Source of the DNA: Trissonchulus latispiculum
Taxonomy: Eukaryota; Nematoda; Enoplea; Enoplida; Ironidae
NCBI GenBank assembly: GCA_030248195.1
Contig: JASAND010019857.1
Coordinates: 1-64,000, forward strand
Direction: 5' to 3'
Length of the DNA stretch: 64,000 bases
Of this stretch, positions 33,696 to 45,560 are shown in pieces. Positions within the stretch are counted from its first letter, which is position 1, and each line of letters starts with the position of its first letter. The notes beneath the pieces are model-generated. The model was not told the origin of the DNA, did not search any database, and worked only from the letters and a program-made list of their open reading frames with translations. Both the position numbers and the translations under genes were made by a program.

Positions 33696-35026
33696 ACTAA
33701 AGTCGGAACAAAAATGTAGAAAGCGAAATTGTTTTCTTTATATCTCAAAAAGATTCAAGATAGCTACCACAAAGTATATATTTTCTGAACCGGACTGATG
33801 AGATCTTTCTTTTCGTGAAAAAATTTTTTTGAAACTTCCCGTGCGATTTCAAAGGGCGCCGCTTTTATATGTACAGAAGGATTGGTACATGGTACTGCTG
33901 CGATTTTTTCAGGAAAATTTTCCCCTTGTATGAAAGTTCTAGACACCAAATTTCAACTTTTTTGGCTGAAAATTGCGTGAGTTATTTAATTTTTTAGATT
34001 TTCAAAATCCTTTGATCTTTGCCGCTTTTTCGACTTGACTGGTTATTACTCGGGACTCGCTCAACGGAAAAATTTTTCGAATAGATTTTCAGGATCGCCT
34101 AGGCGTCCACTTTCACCCGATATATGTGAGATTTCAAAATTTGAAAGTAGATTTTTTCGAAAGATACCACTTTTTGACCCAAAATTTCAACATAGCGAGT
34201 CTAGCAAAAGTGAGTAAAAATTACATAATCATAAAGTTCAATCTAAGCTGAATCCAACGATATAAAGTTTTGTGGCTACGACTTGCATTGCGTACGCAAT
34301 GAATTTTTAAACAATTTCCCTTTTTCAGCTGGTTTTTGCTAGTTAAACTGGTTCAGGCAAATTAAGGCGGCAACATCAAACGGGGCCAAAACCAGCTGAA
34401 AAAGGGAAATTGTTTAAAAATTCATTGCGGACGCAATGTAAGTCGTAGCCACAAAAACTTTATATCGTTGGATTCAGCTTAGACTGGACTTTATGATTAT
34501 GTAATTTTTACTCACTTTTGCTAGACTCGCTATGTCGAAATTTAGGGTCAAAAAGTGGTATTTTTCGAAAAAATCGGCTTTCAAATTTTGAAATCTCACA
34601 TATATCGGGTGAAAGTGGACGCCTAGGCGGTCCTGAAAATCTAATTGAAAACTTTTTCTGTTGAGCGAGTCGCGAGTAATAACCAGTCAAAGTCGAAAAA
34701 GCGGCAAAGATCAAAAGATTTTGAAAATCTAAAAAATTGAATAACTCACACAATTTTCAGCCAAAAAGTTGAAATTTGGTGTGTAGCACTTTCATACAAG
34801 AGGAAAATTTTCCTGAAATAATCGCGCCAGTACCATGTACCAATCCTTCTGTACATATAAAAGCGGCGCCCTTTGAAATCGCACGGGAAATTTCAAAAAA
34901 TTTTCACGAAAATAATGATCTCATCAGTCCGGTTCGGAAAATATATACTTTGTGGTAGCTATCTTGAAGCGTTTTTAAGATATAAAGAAAACAATTTCGC
35001 TTTCTACATTTTTTGGTCAGACTTTA
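33696..35026. mobile_element. 1.33-kb inverted-repeat element, TA-flanked
   Basis: Left arm about 33696-34337 and right arm about 34384-35026 are inverted copies, very similar by eye, around a 45-bp spacer. The outer ends read TAAAGTC(T/G)G.. and ..CAGACTTTA, the same terminus as the MITE behind KDM6 (53613-53801), and are consistent with TA target use. The arms show parallel short frames only because they mirror each other. No transposase motif was seen. Confidence 0.82.
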
Positions 35027-36694
35027 ACGTTTTTGTTTACCAAAAGCATAGTTTTAGCAAGAGTACATACTAGGGACGCACCGTAGCATGTCGCCGCCCC
35101 CTTCTAGCGGTGAGCATGCCACAATCATTACTTAGCTTTTCTAATATTTCTAATTTTTAAGGTACCAGTTAAAGGATAAAGGTGACGCCATCTCAAATTT
35201 TTATTATTTGAATCTACAGTAATCAACTTATATAATTTAAAAATGTGACTAACCATGAATAGGGCCCAGAAAATAACCAACTTCATACGCAGAATATTTG
35301 TATTTCTTTTTATTCTACTTATTTCTTATTGTTTGCCATATGAAATTAGCAAGGGACGTGACTTAACATAATTAGTGACGAAATTAACTCAAATCAGCAA
35401 ATGAACTTATACTACCAAGCTTTAGAAAGCGTTAAACTAAATTGTGTGTCTGTTGTGAAGCACTATGCATGTACCGTTATAATAAACTGTATCGGACTTC
35501 ACTAAATGATTGCAAGTAAGAGTTCAGTGTGTGATATCCAAATCTAGCCAACTGAGAGAAGATGCGAAAGTACCGTAGGTTATCGAGTAAATTGAGATAG
35601 AACTACTTGTGGGCCCTAAGCGACCGTCCCTAAACTGGCAGACTGAATACCGCTAGACTTTATACCGCTAGACCGCAGAATACAAACTATTCATACCAGC
35701 TTTGAAATAGACATACACGACTAATATAAAGCACAGAAAAGGGACACGATAAGTAAACACGGAGCACGCAAGGGAGGGCGTTACCCGCTCCCAAATACCT
35801 AAACCTCGCCCAACTACACCTACCCAGTAATAGATCACCCGACCCCAACTTCACTGACACTCCAAGTGAACTGAAGCCTACGCTTTCTCGCTTATATATA
35901 CTTTTGTGCTACTGGCGTAGCTAGCCCAAAAAAAATCACTTTCATCATTCACGAATAAGACAATTGTCGAAATAGTTCAAAATTGTATAATTTCATCAAA
36001 TAGAATATACTTTACGTCACACGTATGAAGATAGCACTACATGTAATTTTCAGTGCTGCGCTGCTGCGCAGCTAGCTATCAGTGCCCTAATGGGTAATAC
36101 CCCACACTGTAATATACAGCTGCTTAACGATGGACTTTCAGAGAGCCATGAAATAAATAAATCGAACTATTTTAAACGATTAAGTCACGTGCAAGTAGAT
36201 TCAGGGCACAAAACTAACCTGAAAATTGTACTCTGATTCCTCTTTGAAAGTAAGCAACTAAATAACAAAAATGCAAATAAAAACACGATGATTCGGAATG
36301 TTTGCGAAGGTTCTTCGTATACTTAGCGAATACTCGTTGTATGAAACCATACAGAACATTTAAACTCGGTATTTATAATTTTGTTTCTGGACATTGCGAA
36401 TCATATAAAGGGAAGGATGCAATCTCATTAAATATCATTAAACTAACGTCCACAAAGCACCGAAGCAGGTATGGTATTTTTTATTTGTGGAAAATCCTTG
36501 GCTATAACGGGATAGTTCAAGCTTTCTTAAAAATCAAGTGAGATGACAAATTTACCTTGTTGACTGAACTCCAGGTAGTGTGCGCCAGGCATGCGGGAGG
36601 CGAAATTTGAGGCGTCGAACTCCACTGTAAATACAGGTTTTTCAAGTTTTGTCGTTTAGAATTTTCGCAAGTACTACACAAATGCACTACACAC
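35027..36694. other. non-coding stretch
   Basis: It begins with a CAAGAGTACATAC fragment at 35057 (worn MITE end). The rest is AT-rich sequence with a short palindrome gctgcgctgctgcgcagc near 36056. No gene is supported. Confidence 0.4.
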
Positions 36695-36873
36695 AAGTGT
36701 AAGTTGTAGCACTGCCAGCAGTGCTCTCAGAGATTTGTATGCACACTAGCAGGCGAAGCTCCGAGTGAAGGGCACGAGTGCGCGAAGCGCACGAGTGCCC
36801 TTCACGAGGGCTTCGCCTGCAAGTGACCTCACAAATTTCTGTGAGCACAGCAAGCAGTGCTACAACTGGCTTG
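36695..36873. repeat. 180-bp fold-back repeat
   Basis: Outer arms aagttgtagcactgc..gcagtgct pair with agcagtgctacaactgg. Inner arms tagcaggcgaagc and gcttcgcctgc pair, and the centre gaagggcacgagtgcgcgaagcgcacgagtgcccttc is itself palindromic. No target duplication was seen. Confidence 0.75.
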
Positions 36874-37100
36874 TAATATGGCTACAAAAACTAGAAGACA
36901 TATCGTCTTCTATATGTTCATGTCTTTAAAGACAGACATTTGGCTTCAAAATTCAGTCGTTTATATACTGTTCAACCTAATTTGCATATTTCTTTCGGCA
37001 GAAAGTATATAAGGGGGACAAATTCTTGGTCATTGGAGTCAGTTCTGCTGGCTGTCAGCAGCCTCGCTGGATACTCCGACAGGAGAGCAGCGAAGGCTTA

Positions 37101-37215
37101 CCGTGCAGTACAATTGTACTGCACGCTACACCGTACAGTACAATTGTACTGCACGCTACACCGTACAGTACAATTGTACTGCACGGTGTAGCGTGCAATT
37201 CAATTGTACGCAGGC
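37101..37215. repeat. 30-bp tandem repeat of palindromes
   Basis: Three 30-bp units (37101-37190) each contain the palindrome GTACAGTACAATTGTACTGC, followed by an inverted fourth partial unit to 37215. Flanking sequence is unique. Confidence 0.85.
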
Positions 37216-37528
37216 GGTTGTAGCATGGTTCGGTTACACTGAGCCATGTTACAATCAGGATTTTGGCATTTCTACTAAATATCAAGACTGCAACCTCCAG
37301 GACTGGTATGCTTGGTCAATGCAATATTCAAAGCTGTCTCGTAATTACATCGATTAAAATACATTCCTGCTAGAATCACTGTGCAAAGCAAGTTCGTTTT
37401 ATACAAATTCCAAATCTACATAAATTATTTGTGCATGAATGTATAGCTTTTATGACTATGAATTGGCTGTGAATTCCTGGAGTGAATCAGCTGCCGTTAG
37501 CTACAGTAAAGTGGATGTTTACTGCTAG

Positions 37529-37907
37529 CAAGAGTACATAATAATAAGAGTATGCCACTAGGCAAGCTCTATGTTATCAGAGCAAAAACTATGCTCTGCA
37601 CGCTAACGGCCCACCCCCCCCCCCCGCAAATCAGACCCTAGCGACCCCCCCGCAAATCAGTACCTAGTCGAAACGGGGGTACGCTCACTCGCACTATGTT
37701 TATGTGCTTAAGCTCGAAAACACAAGCAGTGCGTGCGCGAATTTTGTGCCTGCTTCGAGCTTTAGAACACAAACATAGCGCACGAAATGCTTTGAAGCGA
37801 TGGGTCTAATTTGCGGGGGGGGGGGCCGTTAGCGTGCAGAGCATAGTTTTTGCTCTGATAACACAGAGTGTGCCTAGTGGCATACTCTTATATTATATGT
37901 ACTCTTG
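37529..37907. mobile_element. CAAGAGTAC fold-back MITE, copy 3
   Basis: 379 bp, flanked by a perfect 7-bp duplication CTGCTAG (37522-37528 and 37908-37914). The nested fold-back is the same as in copies 1 and 2, with a C run at 37614-37625 paired to the G run near 37815. Confidence 0.9.
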
Positions 37908-37914
37908 CTGCTAG

Positions 37915-40125
37915 TAACTTGCACGATCATAACTAACAATGTGTGAATTTGTAAGTGTGCATAACCATACACCAAATTCGCTCAAAGCTGAAACGTTCGT
38001 CAAAATTTTTATCCCATCTCATCCTTATATGATTTAAACGGTTTCGGAAACGAAAAATGCAAAGTCGAGGGTAAATCATGGGTTCCTGCATCCAGAATCA
38101 GTACCATCAAACTAAGAACACCCTAAGCTATGTCTGCCCCAAAAAGGAAAAAGCAGGCGGGGTGAGTACGGCTCTGTTAACTACCGGTTTACTGTCTGGT
38201 GACTAAACCGGCACCTAAATGGCGAAACGAAGCAGGTTCTACTACGCCCTTAACTAGGGTGCAACTCGCTCTATTAAAGAAAGAAAACCCTAACTAAGAT
38301 TCTCTAGTAAAGCAGATAATAAGACATATGATTTAATATGGAACTTACCGATGATTTAATGAAAGAGACACGGCAAATACGATGTACAGTAAATGGCCAA
38401 CGGCCCGACCGATTGGACGAAAATAATACTAATACTGACAGATATGCATACTTAGCTCATGGTTGCTGTTTATGACTCATGCTTTATGCCAAGTTAAGCA
38501 CACAGCTTCTAAGTTAGATTAGTCAATTGCTAAACTAAAACTAAGTAATTTAGGGTGGATTACAGTTTAGCAGCTGCTTAAGAAAGTTTGTTTTATCCCA
38601 ACAACTCATTTCAGGGCTGATGTAAAAGGTGCACATATTTGTTGTTTTAGTGCATGTAGAAAATAAAAATAAAACAAAAAATACAAAAAACATTAGATGT
38701 TGAAGGACCGGGTTTGGAACTTAAATAGATTAGGCAGCAAAACTTAGAATTGTAGATAAGGAAAATAGGTGAGTTACCTGTAATGGGTAATGGGTACGTA
38801 ATGGGTAACCTTCCGGTAATGGGCCAATGCCGGGCCCCAAGACTGGGGGAAGAGTGTAGAGCTGTCAAAAATGTTTTAAAACCCTGTTTTAAAACCCTAA
38901 AAACCTGTCAAGACCAAAAGGTTAGGATTAACGCATATTATAATGTTGAATGAGTAGTTAAGGTAACCAACGAGGATAAACACAGGTCAAAGTTCATTTA
39001 CAACTGGGAGTGAGGCAAATAGTGCTGACTATATACTACAATTGTTGTTATTGACGAAAAACGTTTCACCGTGTCAGTGTTAGTCTGCAAGCGTTACCTA
39101 ATCAAAAGAAAAACAGCGATCTGAACAAAAATGACAAGGAATAAATAAATTACACTGTCGGTAGGGTTCGCTCAAGAAAACTCTGGTTTCATTGTCAGCT
39201 AAATGCCGTTATCTGTCCGGGAGCGACTGTGCCATCCTAGTCTCAGCATCAAAATAAGCATTAAAGCTAAAATATTTGGCAAATTCGTGCCTAGATTCAT
39301 GCTTTCATAGGAAATAGGCTTGTGTAACTCGCAGCGCGCAAATTCTCAAAACCTATTTCCTTTATCAATTAAGAAGGTGGGCACTAATTCAGCCAATCAA
39401 AATATAGCTAAGTATTTATTGGCTTAAAATGCTGTATTATTTATTGGCTGACAAGTCTGTTATTCCGCCCATTCTCAGTAAAAGTCAGCAAACGGCTGGC
39501 CGGCTTTTTGTTATAAAGAAATAGTGTGAAGGAGGGGGGAACTGTAACCCGGGGTCAGACTCTGCGGTTCTTCTCCTGCTGAAAATCCCGTAAATTATAA
39601 AATTTTATGGACAAGAACTCAAAAGTGTGCAACAATGCAAAGTTTTTACAAATTGTGAACGAAACTCCTAAAATTCGTTTTCACATTTTAAAATTGAGAA
39701 TTTTATGCGAGTTTTAGTGTTTTAGAAAACTTTTTAGAAAAGTGGCTAAAATCTGATTTAAACTGTCTCATTTTGGTTAAAGCGACTTGGGTTATACTTT
39801 TGCCTTCTTGCTAGAGGTTTGTTGTTCTGCAATTTTGGAGGTTGAGTCCCATCGAAATAACCTATTACCTCTTTGTCCTTGTTCCGTATTTGTTGCATAT
39901 CTGCTTGATCCAAAACACGGGAGGGCTCTTGTGCCTATGTGCGGGTGGGATTTGTCTTGCCAATCAAACTTTTCGCATGTATGACGGATTTGATTTTCTA
40001 AATTTGGGGCTTGGTTCAACAATGCAAAACTTTTGAGTGTCCAATGTAAGACTCATATCCATTCATCTACTTTAATACTTGTTTTCTATTTTAGCTGACA
40101 ATAATGGACACACTTGATTATAACT
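37915..40125. other. non-coding stretch
   Basis: AT-rich sequence with no recognisable gene, RNA or complete transposon. A short GGGTAATGGGTAA-like patch lies at 38780-38825. Confidence 0.4.
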
Positions 40126-40770
40126 TTAGTGTTGGGCCTTGTTAATCGAGGACTTAATTCTCAAGACATTTCTCTGGAGCACAAAAGACTGTATCTAAAG
40201 TAAGAGGGTTGTCGAAGCGCTCTGTCTGCCGTTACCTAGCTAAAAACGGACTTACAAAGAAACCGGTTCAACAGGAAGATTTTGATGAGACTATTCGAAC
40301 TGCCGTTGACACTATCGGTCCTTTGGCAGGCAGACGGCATGTGAAGGGTTTATCCAACCAGCTGGAGGACCCAACATTGGTGACTTTCGCATTGGGCAGT
40401 CATGGAAGCGAATCGACCCTAATCAACATACTTCTCGGCGGGAAGGAGTTCCTGTCCAAGTCAATCCATAACCTTACTAGAGCCGATTATTTCGGACAGA
40501 CTTCATTTAGATCAAAACGGAAATAGTTGCAGACATTGATGGTTACTCACGAATGATTCTTGGGTCGTAGTTATCCCGGTTAAAAACAGCATTATCATTT
40601 ATGACAAGGTTTTCCGGTCTGCGGTGATACAGTTTGGACTGTGGGATTAGATAATAGTGGACTGTGGGAGAGAACTTGTGCTGGTTCTGTCAGTTCCAAC
40701 TGCGTTGCAGCAGTACCGCACTGACACCAGTCGAGTTCCCTACCGACAGATCAAGTCGACGCAAGTATGT
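40126..40770 (+). pseudogene. integrase-core (DDE) domain pseudogene
   Basis: Conceptual reading in three frames gives a helix-turn-helix-like start (LVNRGLNSQDISLEHKR, then SKRSVCRYLAKNGL), ADYFGQ followed by a HLDQNG-type strand, PVKNSIIIYDKVFRSAV, and QQYRTDTSRVPYRQ. These match, from memory of the family, the integrase-core proteins that are multicopy in many aquatic invertebrates and fishes. The frame shifts near 40200 and 40510, and TAG/TAA codons follow at about 40524 and 40650. It ends at a possible GTATGT donor at about 40764. A transposon relic, not a host gene. Confidence 0.65.
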
Positions 40771-41805
40771 AGATTTTCACATTTATACATTTGCGCTTAG
40801 TATTTAGTCAGTGCTTAATTGAATAAGTTAATTTGTTAAGATTCTGTTATCCTGCTATCATACTTTCTTGTATAATTGAAATTCGGTAGACTGTACGAAT
40901 AAACTTTAAGAATAGTAGCAGAATAGCAGAAGGTTAACTACTGAATTTCCATTGAGACGTACATAAATCAGACCTAGCCTTCTGCTATTCCGTGGTTATT
41001 ATTGAACTGTCTTTGGTGCAATCCAGGGTTTAACTGCTTCAATACTTAACGCTGTGAGGACAGTCCCAGAGTCCCAGATTATTTGTCAAACAATTAGAAA
41101 GTCTTGGTTTTGGCTGTATTCTCACCAAACAGCAGCAACCAGTGCTCTATTTCTAATTGTTAAGCCATTACAAACCAAAGCCAAAGCAAGCAGCCATTGG
41201 GCAGATTTTCGGACTAACGACGGTTTCTTGGCAAATGATACACTGGAAAAACGCCTTCATTTGACGGATTGCTCTAGTTGAAGGTATCGTCTCATCCACT
41301 CGTTCAATTGCTTAAACAAAAAGGCATTAATACATACATTAATACATACATAATACATACATATTACAAAAAATCCGTAATTGAGATGTTTAAGAAGATT
41401 GATTTGGCATATGTTACATATAGCTAACACATTTAACGTAAGTTTTCGATATTATTTACACATTCCGAACCTTGGATGTCACTGCCTTGAAAATCATTAA
41501 ATTTTAAGTATATGGTATTATCATAAGACGAATATACGTAGGAAACTAGCATTTATTAAAGCATAAATGCAGTTTCAAAACTCCTGTAACTAATGAATCC
41601 TGAAAATAGTATTTGAAATGAACATACCTGGTGGCGGAAGGGTTTCCGTCATGAGATCGACAGCAGTTTAATTTCTTGTGAAAAATAATTATGTTTTGCT
41701 TCTGTTCGCTGTTGCTTGTTGGAGGAAGATCGTCTGGTCCTCCGTCCTGTTCCCTAGCGGGTCAATGCCGAGGAACACCCTAAGCTCTTCACGTGCTCTG
41801 CTAAC
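40771..41805. other. non-coding stretch
   Basis: AT-rich sequence with short imperfect catac/attaatacatac repeats near 41330-41365. No gene was recognised. Confidence 0.4.
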
Positions 41806-41809
41806 TTAA

Positions 41810-42659
41810 TGTGGTGGTATCCTTTTGTGCAGTGCTTTGCGGTGTTAAAACGCTATAATTTTCGCAATTTTCTGGGAATTGGAAAGAGTTTAACACGTCG
41901 TTTTAAGGTGCTGGTTTCAGTTTTGCATTAGTGAACATTTTTGCCCTCACAACCTTCGGACTGTCTCCATTGGTTAAGTCAGCACAAGGAAAAAACTACT
42001 TTGAGGTTCAAAAATAGCCATCTTCGAAGAAATCAGTTTTTTCAAAATCACTGCAAAATGTTACGGACAATTTTGGTACAGTTCTACCCAATCGATACGC
42101 AGTCTAAATGTACATTTTACCAATTCCTATAAGCCGCTGCTGCTGCTTTAAGCTAAAGATTTGGCCGAAAAACCATTTTGGCAAAGCTGCGATTATTTTG
42201 TTTTGAACATGGATTTCTCAAAAACTACTCGATGGATGCCGGAGATTTTTCGCAGCGTGGAAATTCCCACTTCTCCGGAGGAACTTTTGTCGTAGTTTTG
42301 GATAAAACGTAACGAGTAGCAGCGGCATTTCTTGTTACCGTGCATTTGGCCGATTTGCTCGACCGTCAACAGCTGCTGAGCCAAATCCAAAAAACATCCT
42401 TCGGCCCAAATATGCTTCATGTCATGGCGCAAAAAGAACTTTTGGCCGATTCTACAGTTTTGAGAAATCGATGCTCAAAAATATTTGGTCTAGTTTAACC
42501 GTTATGTCTGTAAGTTTTGCTAGTTTTTGCTTATTTTGCTAATTTCGTAAACTCATGTCAATGTCCTGATTACAAAGCTCTTTCCATTTCACGAAATTGC
42601 AAAAGTTATAACGTTTTAATAAATCACCACAAAAGCACTGCACAAAGAGGTGCCAGCAC
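41810..42659. mobile_element. TTAA-associated repeat, copy c (rearranged)
   Basis: TTAA at 41806-41809 is followed by the inverse of the family's right end (GGTGGTATCCTTTTGTGCAG, 41812-41885). A second TTAA at 41903-41906 and the normal left end GGTGCTGG follow, then the body to about 42659 ending CACAAAGAGGTGCCAGC. It aligns by eye with copies a and b. Confidence 0.65.
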
Positions 42660-42686
42660 TATTCCTTTACCCTGATGATACAAAGT

Positions 42687-42830
42687 ATGGAGTCGAACTT
42701 GAAAACAGCCCAGGCAGATGCTGTCAGCCTGAAGACTTCCGTCCAGCAGTTGACCACAGAACTGGTTGAGCTGGAAACGGAAGTCCAGGGAAAGCAGAAA
42801 TTATTGGATTCTGTCCAGATTGTTAAATGA
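42687..42830 (+). other. possible short coding segment, coiled-coil-like
   Basis: An ATG-to-TGA frame of 47 residues with heptad-like spacing (LKTSVQQLTTELVELETEV). A diverged copy of its first 40 bases (ttgaaaac..ggcagatgc.gtcag) recurs at 43549-43592. It could be an exon of a larger gene or a relic; there is no independent support for translation. Confidence 0.25.
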
Positions 42831-43183
42831 AGGGGAGCCTTGTCGAACAGAAACGGCGTCAGGATAATGGGATATGTATTGTACGGCGTGGTGAAATTAT
42901 AATTTTCTTTACCCTTAAGTTCTTCTGCCGTCAGGTAATCTGTAATTTGTAATCTGTAGTCTATAGCAGTGATGGGAAGAACTCGGTTTACCCTTCAAAT
43001 CGTGTTTCGGGCTACACATTTTCTCCTATAATCACTAGTTAATTAATTCATCAATTAATTAATCACTAAACTAACTAATCATGTTTTGCATTTTAGCATT
43101 TGCCTTTCCTGCGTAAGTATACAGAAACTCTTTGTGTTAATACTATTTTATAATTTGATTCAGGATCTCAGGGGACCTTTCGC

Positions 43184-43475
43184 AATCCCGGGCACTTTCG
43201 GCGATGGGGCCCCGACGGAGGAATTGGGCGCTCTGGACCAGACACCCCGATGGCTCCCTACCTGAAAAGGAGAACCGGAGGAACCAATGGAAGTCGACCA
43301 GACTAATTTGGTAGCCCCATCTTCTTCTAAGGATGACATCGCCCGTCATCTGTTCCAGAAGAGGATACCGATCCTGAAGGCACCCGAAGGATCGGTCCGT
43401 TCTCCCTCAGGGAGTCCGCAGCCATCCACCAGCGGAGCCCAACGAGGGGAGAGCACCCCCCCCCATCGCCGCTGA
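43184..43475 (+). other. possible exon-like Pro/Ser-rich segment
   Basis: A pyrimidine-rich stretch and TTGATTCAG precede an open reading stretch (43184 on). A second frame with ATG at 43287 encodes a Ser/Pro-rich 62-residue stretch (SVRSPSGSPQPSTSGAQRG). GC content is higher than the surroundings. No family was recognised and splice partners are unknown. Confidence 0.25.
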
Positions 43476-43777
43476 CATATGCTCTTGCCGTCAGTGCGTA
43501 GCCTGAACCTCGATCCGAGCCTTCGGTCCGGGCCGGCCCGCACGAACTTGAAAACTTCAAAATAGCCCTGGCAGATGCGGTCAGTCTGAGTCTAGAACCC
43601 ATCGAATTGTATTTCCTATTACCGTGTAAATTTATTTTCACAAAAATTCGCAAGTTTGCGTGAAATAACCCGTCACTACACTAAGAAACTATAATCAGTC
43701 ACATTCTATAATTAGAATTATTTGTTACTTTTCGTTACTTTTAATTAACCACCATTCGTTAATTCACATTTCACTCA

Positions 43778-43918
43778 CGACAACGATTCAATGAACGAAA
43801 CGTTAACGAAACGATAAACAGCTACGACAACGATTCAACGAACGAAACGTTAACGAAACGATAAACAGCTACGACAACGATTCAACGAACGAAACGTTAA
43901 CGAAACGATAAACAGCGA
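43778..43918. repeat. 47-bp minisatellite, three units
   Basis: Three near-identical 47-bp units starting cgacaacgattcaacgaacg and ending gataaacagcta, with only one or two differences between them. Within each unit aacgaaacg recurs. Confidence 0.88.
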
Positions 43919-44655
43919 CGACACCGACCCCCCCCGACACCCCGATGGACCAGGGCTACCGAGATCGAAGTCCAGTTAATAGACTAATCCCCATCAATTA
44001 TGTACTGAAGTGCTTCAAGACATTGCTAGCTCCAAGCAGTAAGTTAAAATTGTTAACTGTTAATTGTTAATTATTAACCGCCGATCAACTGTTATTTTGA
44101 AAAATAAACTGTTGTCCCAGTTTCACAAAATGAGTAGACTATACGAAGCTTCAAAACAGTATAAGCATAGCCTGATTTCAACTTCAAAAATGAAGTTTTT
44201 ATGGTTTTTCAAAAACACTAAACAAAAGGATACAATCACGTTAAAGCAAAGTCAGGCTGGGTCTCATTATTCTAGTGGGTCACTTGGACCTGGGTCTCAA
44301 AAATTCTTGATGCATTTTGTTCTGGGTCTCCAAATTTTGAAATTTTATTGGTCGTCTTGGGTCTGGGTCAAACTTGCGTTTGGGTCGAATGGGTCACAAA
44401 GAATGACCCCTTTTTTTACAATGTCTCCAGGCACTTTACACATATTATAGGGGTTGACTCTTATGATATTGATATTTATAATTCATTAATTATAATTACA
44501 AATCTTATATGTAGGCTTATTACAAATATGATATTTATTATTTGCGTACGTCGGTAATTCCTTAAATTGCTGATTTCTAGAAATAGGCAAGCAATTTTAG
44601 AATATTTCAGAAATTATTGTTTTAATCTAATTTAGATATAAACATTTAGGTGAGG
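43919..44655. other. non-coding stretch upstream of orphan copy C
   Basis: It contains a patch (about 44245-44420) where GGGTCTC/GGGTCA recurs irregularly, some of it in inverse orientation. No promoter element could be singled out. Confidence 0.4.
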
Positions 44656-45252
44656 ATGAAATGCAGTTGCTGTTCGTTCACTGGTACAAATTTTCCTTTC
44701 CAAAGACTGCTCTCAAATCGAATGCAAAAACTGTTACTTCTTTTGAGAGATGTAATATTAAGATACTACTTTAACTATATAATCAACAGACACGTCAGAG
44801 CAGGGGTCGGTAGCAACGCCACCGTACAGTATTTACATTTTCTGTGTTTTCAGTGCGTTCTGTTTCTGGTTTTAGTTGGGGACAACATCGATTCAGCAGC
44901 AATCCTAGGAGCCGAGAATGGCACATTCCGTCTCTTACTAGATCTGCTACGATATGCCAGTCCGCAAGTCCAAACCGAGGATAGGCTAATATCCCACTTT
45001 AAACGATATGTGATAAAGGCTCTTGGCGAGGGCACTGTGAGTGAGAGGATTGGAAGACGACTTTCCTTCCACATAAAGGAAGTTTACATATGGAATGTAA
45101 GAGCTGACATAGCTCTTATGTCAGGACACATCGGAGATGAGGGCGAAGGCCAGGACTTAGAAGCCCTAGGTCCGAACGAAATATTTTCCGGGTTACCCTT
45201 AAAGATCGAGGTATGAAAAGTTGTTGACTGTTATGTTATGTTACAACGACCA

Positions 45253-45515
45253 CATTTACTAATTCTGGTTATTTGCAAAATTTAACTTTTCGCAGCATAA
45301 TTTAGCCTCTCCATCCTGCATTGAAGCTTTTGAAATAATATTGTTAGTAAAATTTTATAATTTTTCTTTTGGCGGGCCGGGACGGGCCGAATTTTGTCAG
45401 CTTGCGGGCCGGGCAGGGCCGAAAAATTTTGTCATCGCGCCAAGTCGGGCCGGGCTGAGCAAAATTAGAGAGCGGGCCGGGCTGAAAAAACCCGGCCCTT
45501 GCTCATCTGTACTAA
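45253..45515. mobile_element. truncated hAT-like MITE in intron 2 of copy C
   Basis: It is homologous to the inverse of 29019-29383, ending GCTCATCTGTA next to ctaagcc, the same target as in copy A. The other end is missing from about 45253 back. Confidence 0.75.
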
Positions 45516-45560
45516 GCCCGTCTTCGTACTTAGTTCTTGACTTACATTGACTTCATATAG

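Noticed and set aside
33764..35073. Pairs of similar 60-80 codon frames on both strands
   Set aside because: They are mirror images created by the inverted repeat, with no family resemblance.
37026..37357. Repetitive Cys/Thr/Tyr-rich frames
   Set aside because: Produced by translating the 30-bp palindromic tandem repeat.
39787..40036. Overlapping frames containing YLLDPKHGRAL
   Set aside because: A weak resemblance to hAT transposase strings, too short and without neighbouring motifs.
44240..44420. GGGTCTC/GGGTCA-rich patch as a nuclear-receptor or promoter region of orphan copy C
   Set aside because: Irregular spacing and simple-repeat character; no comparison with copies A or B supports conservation.
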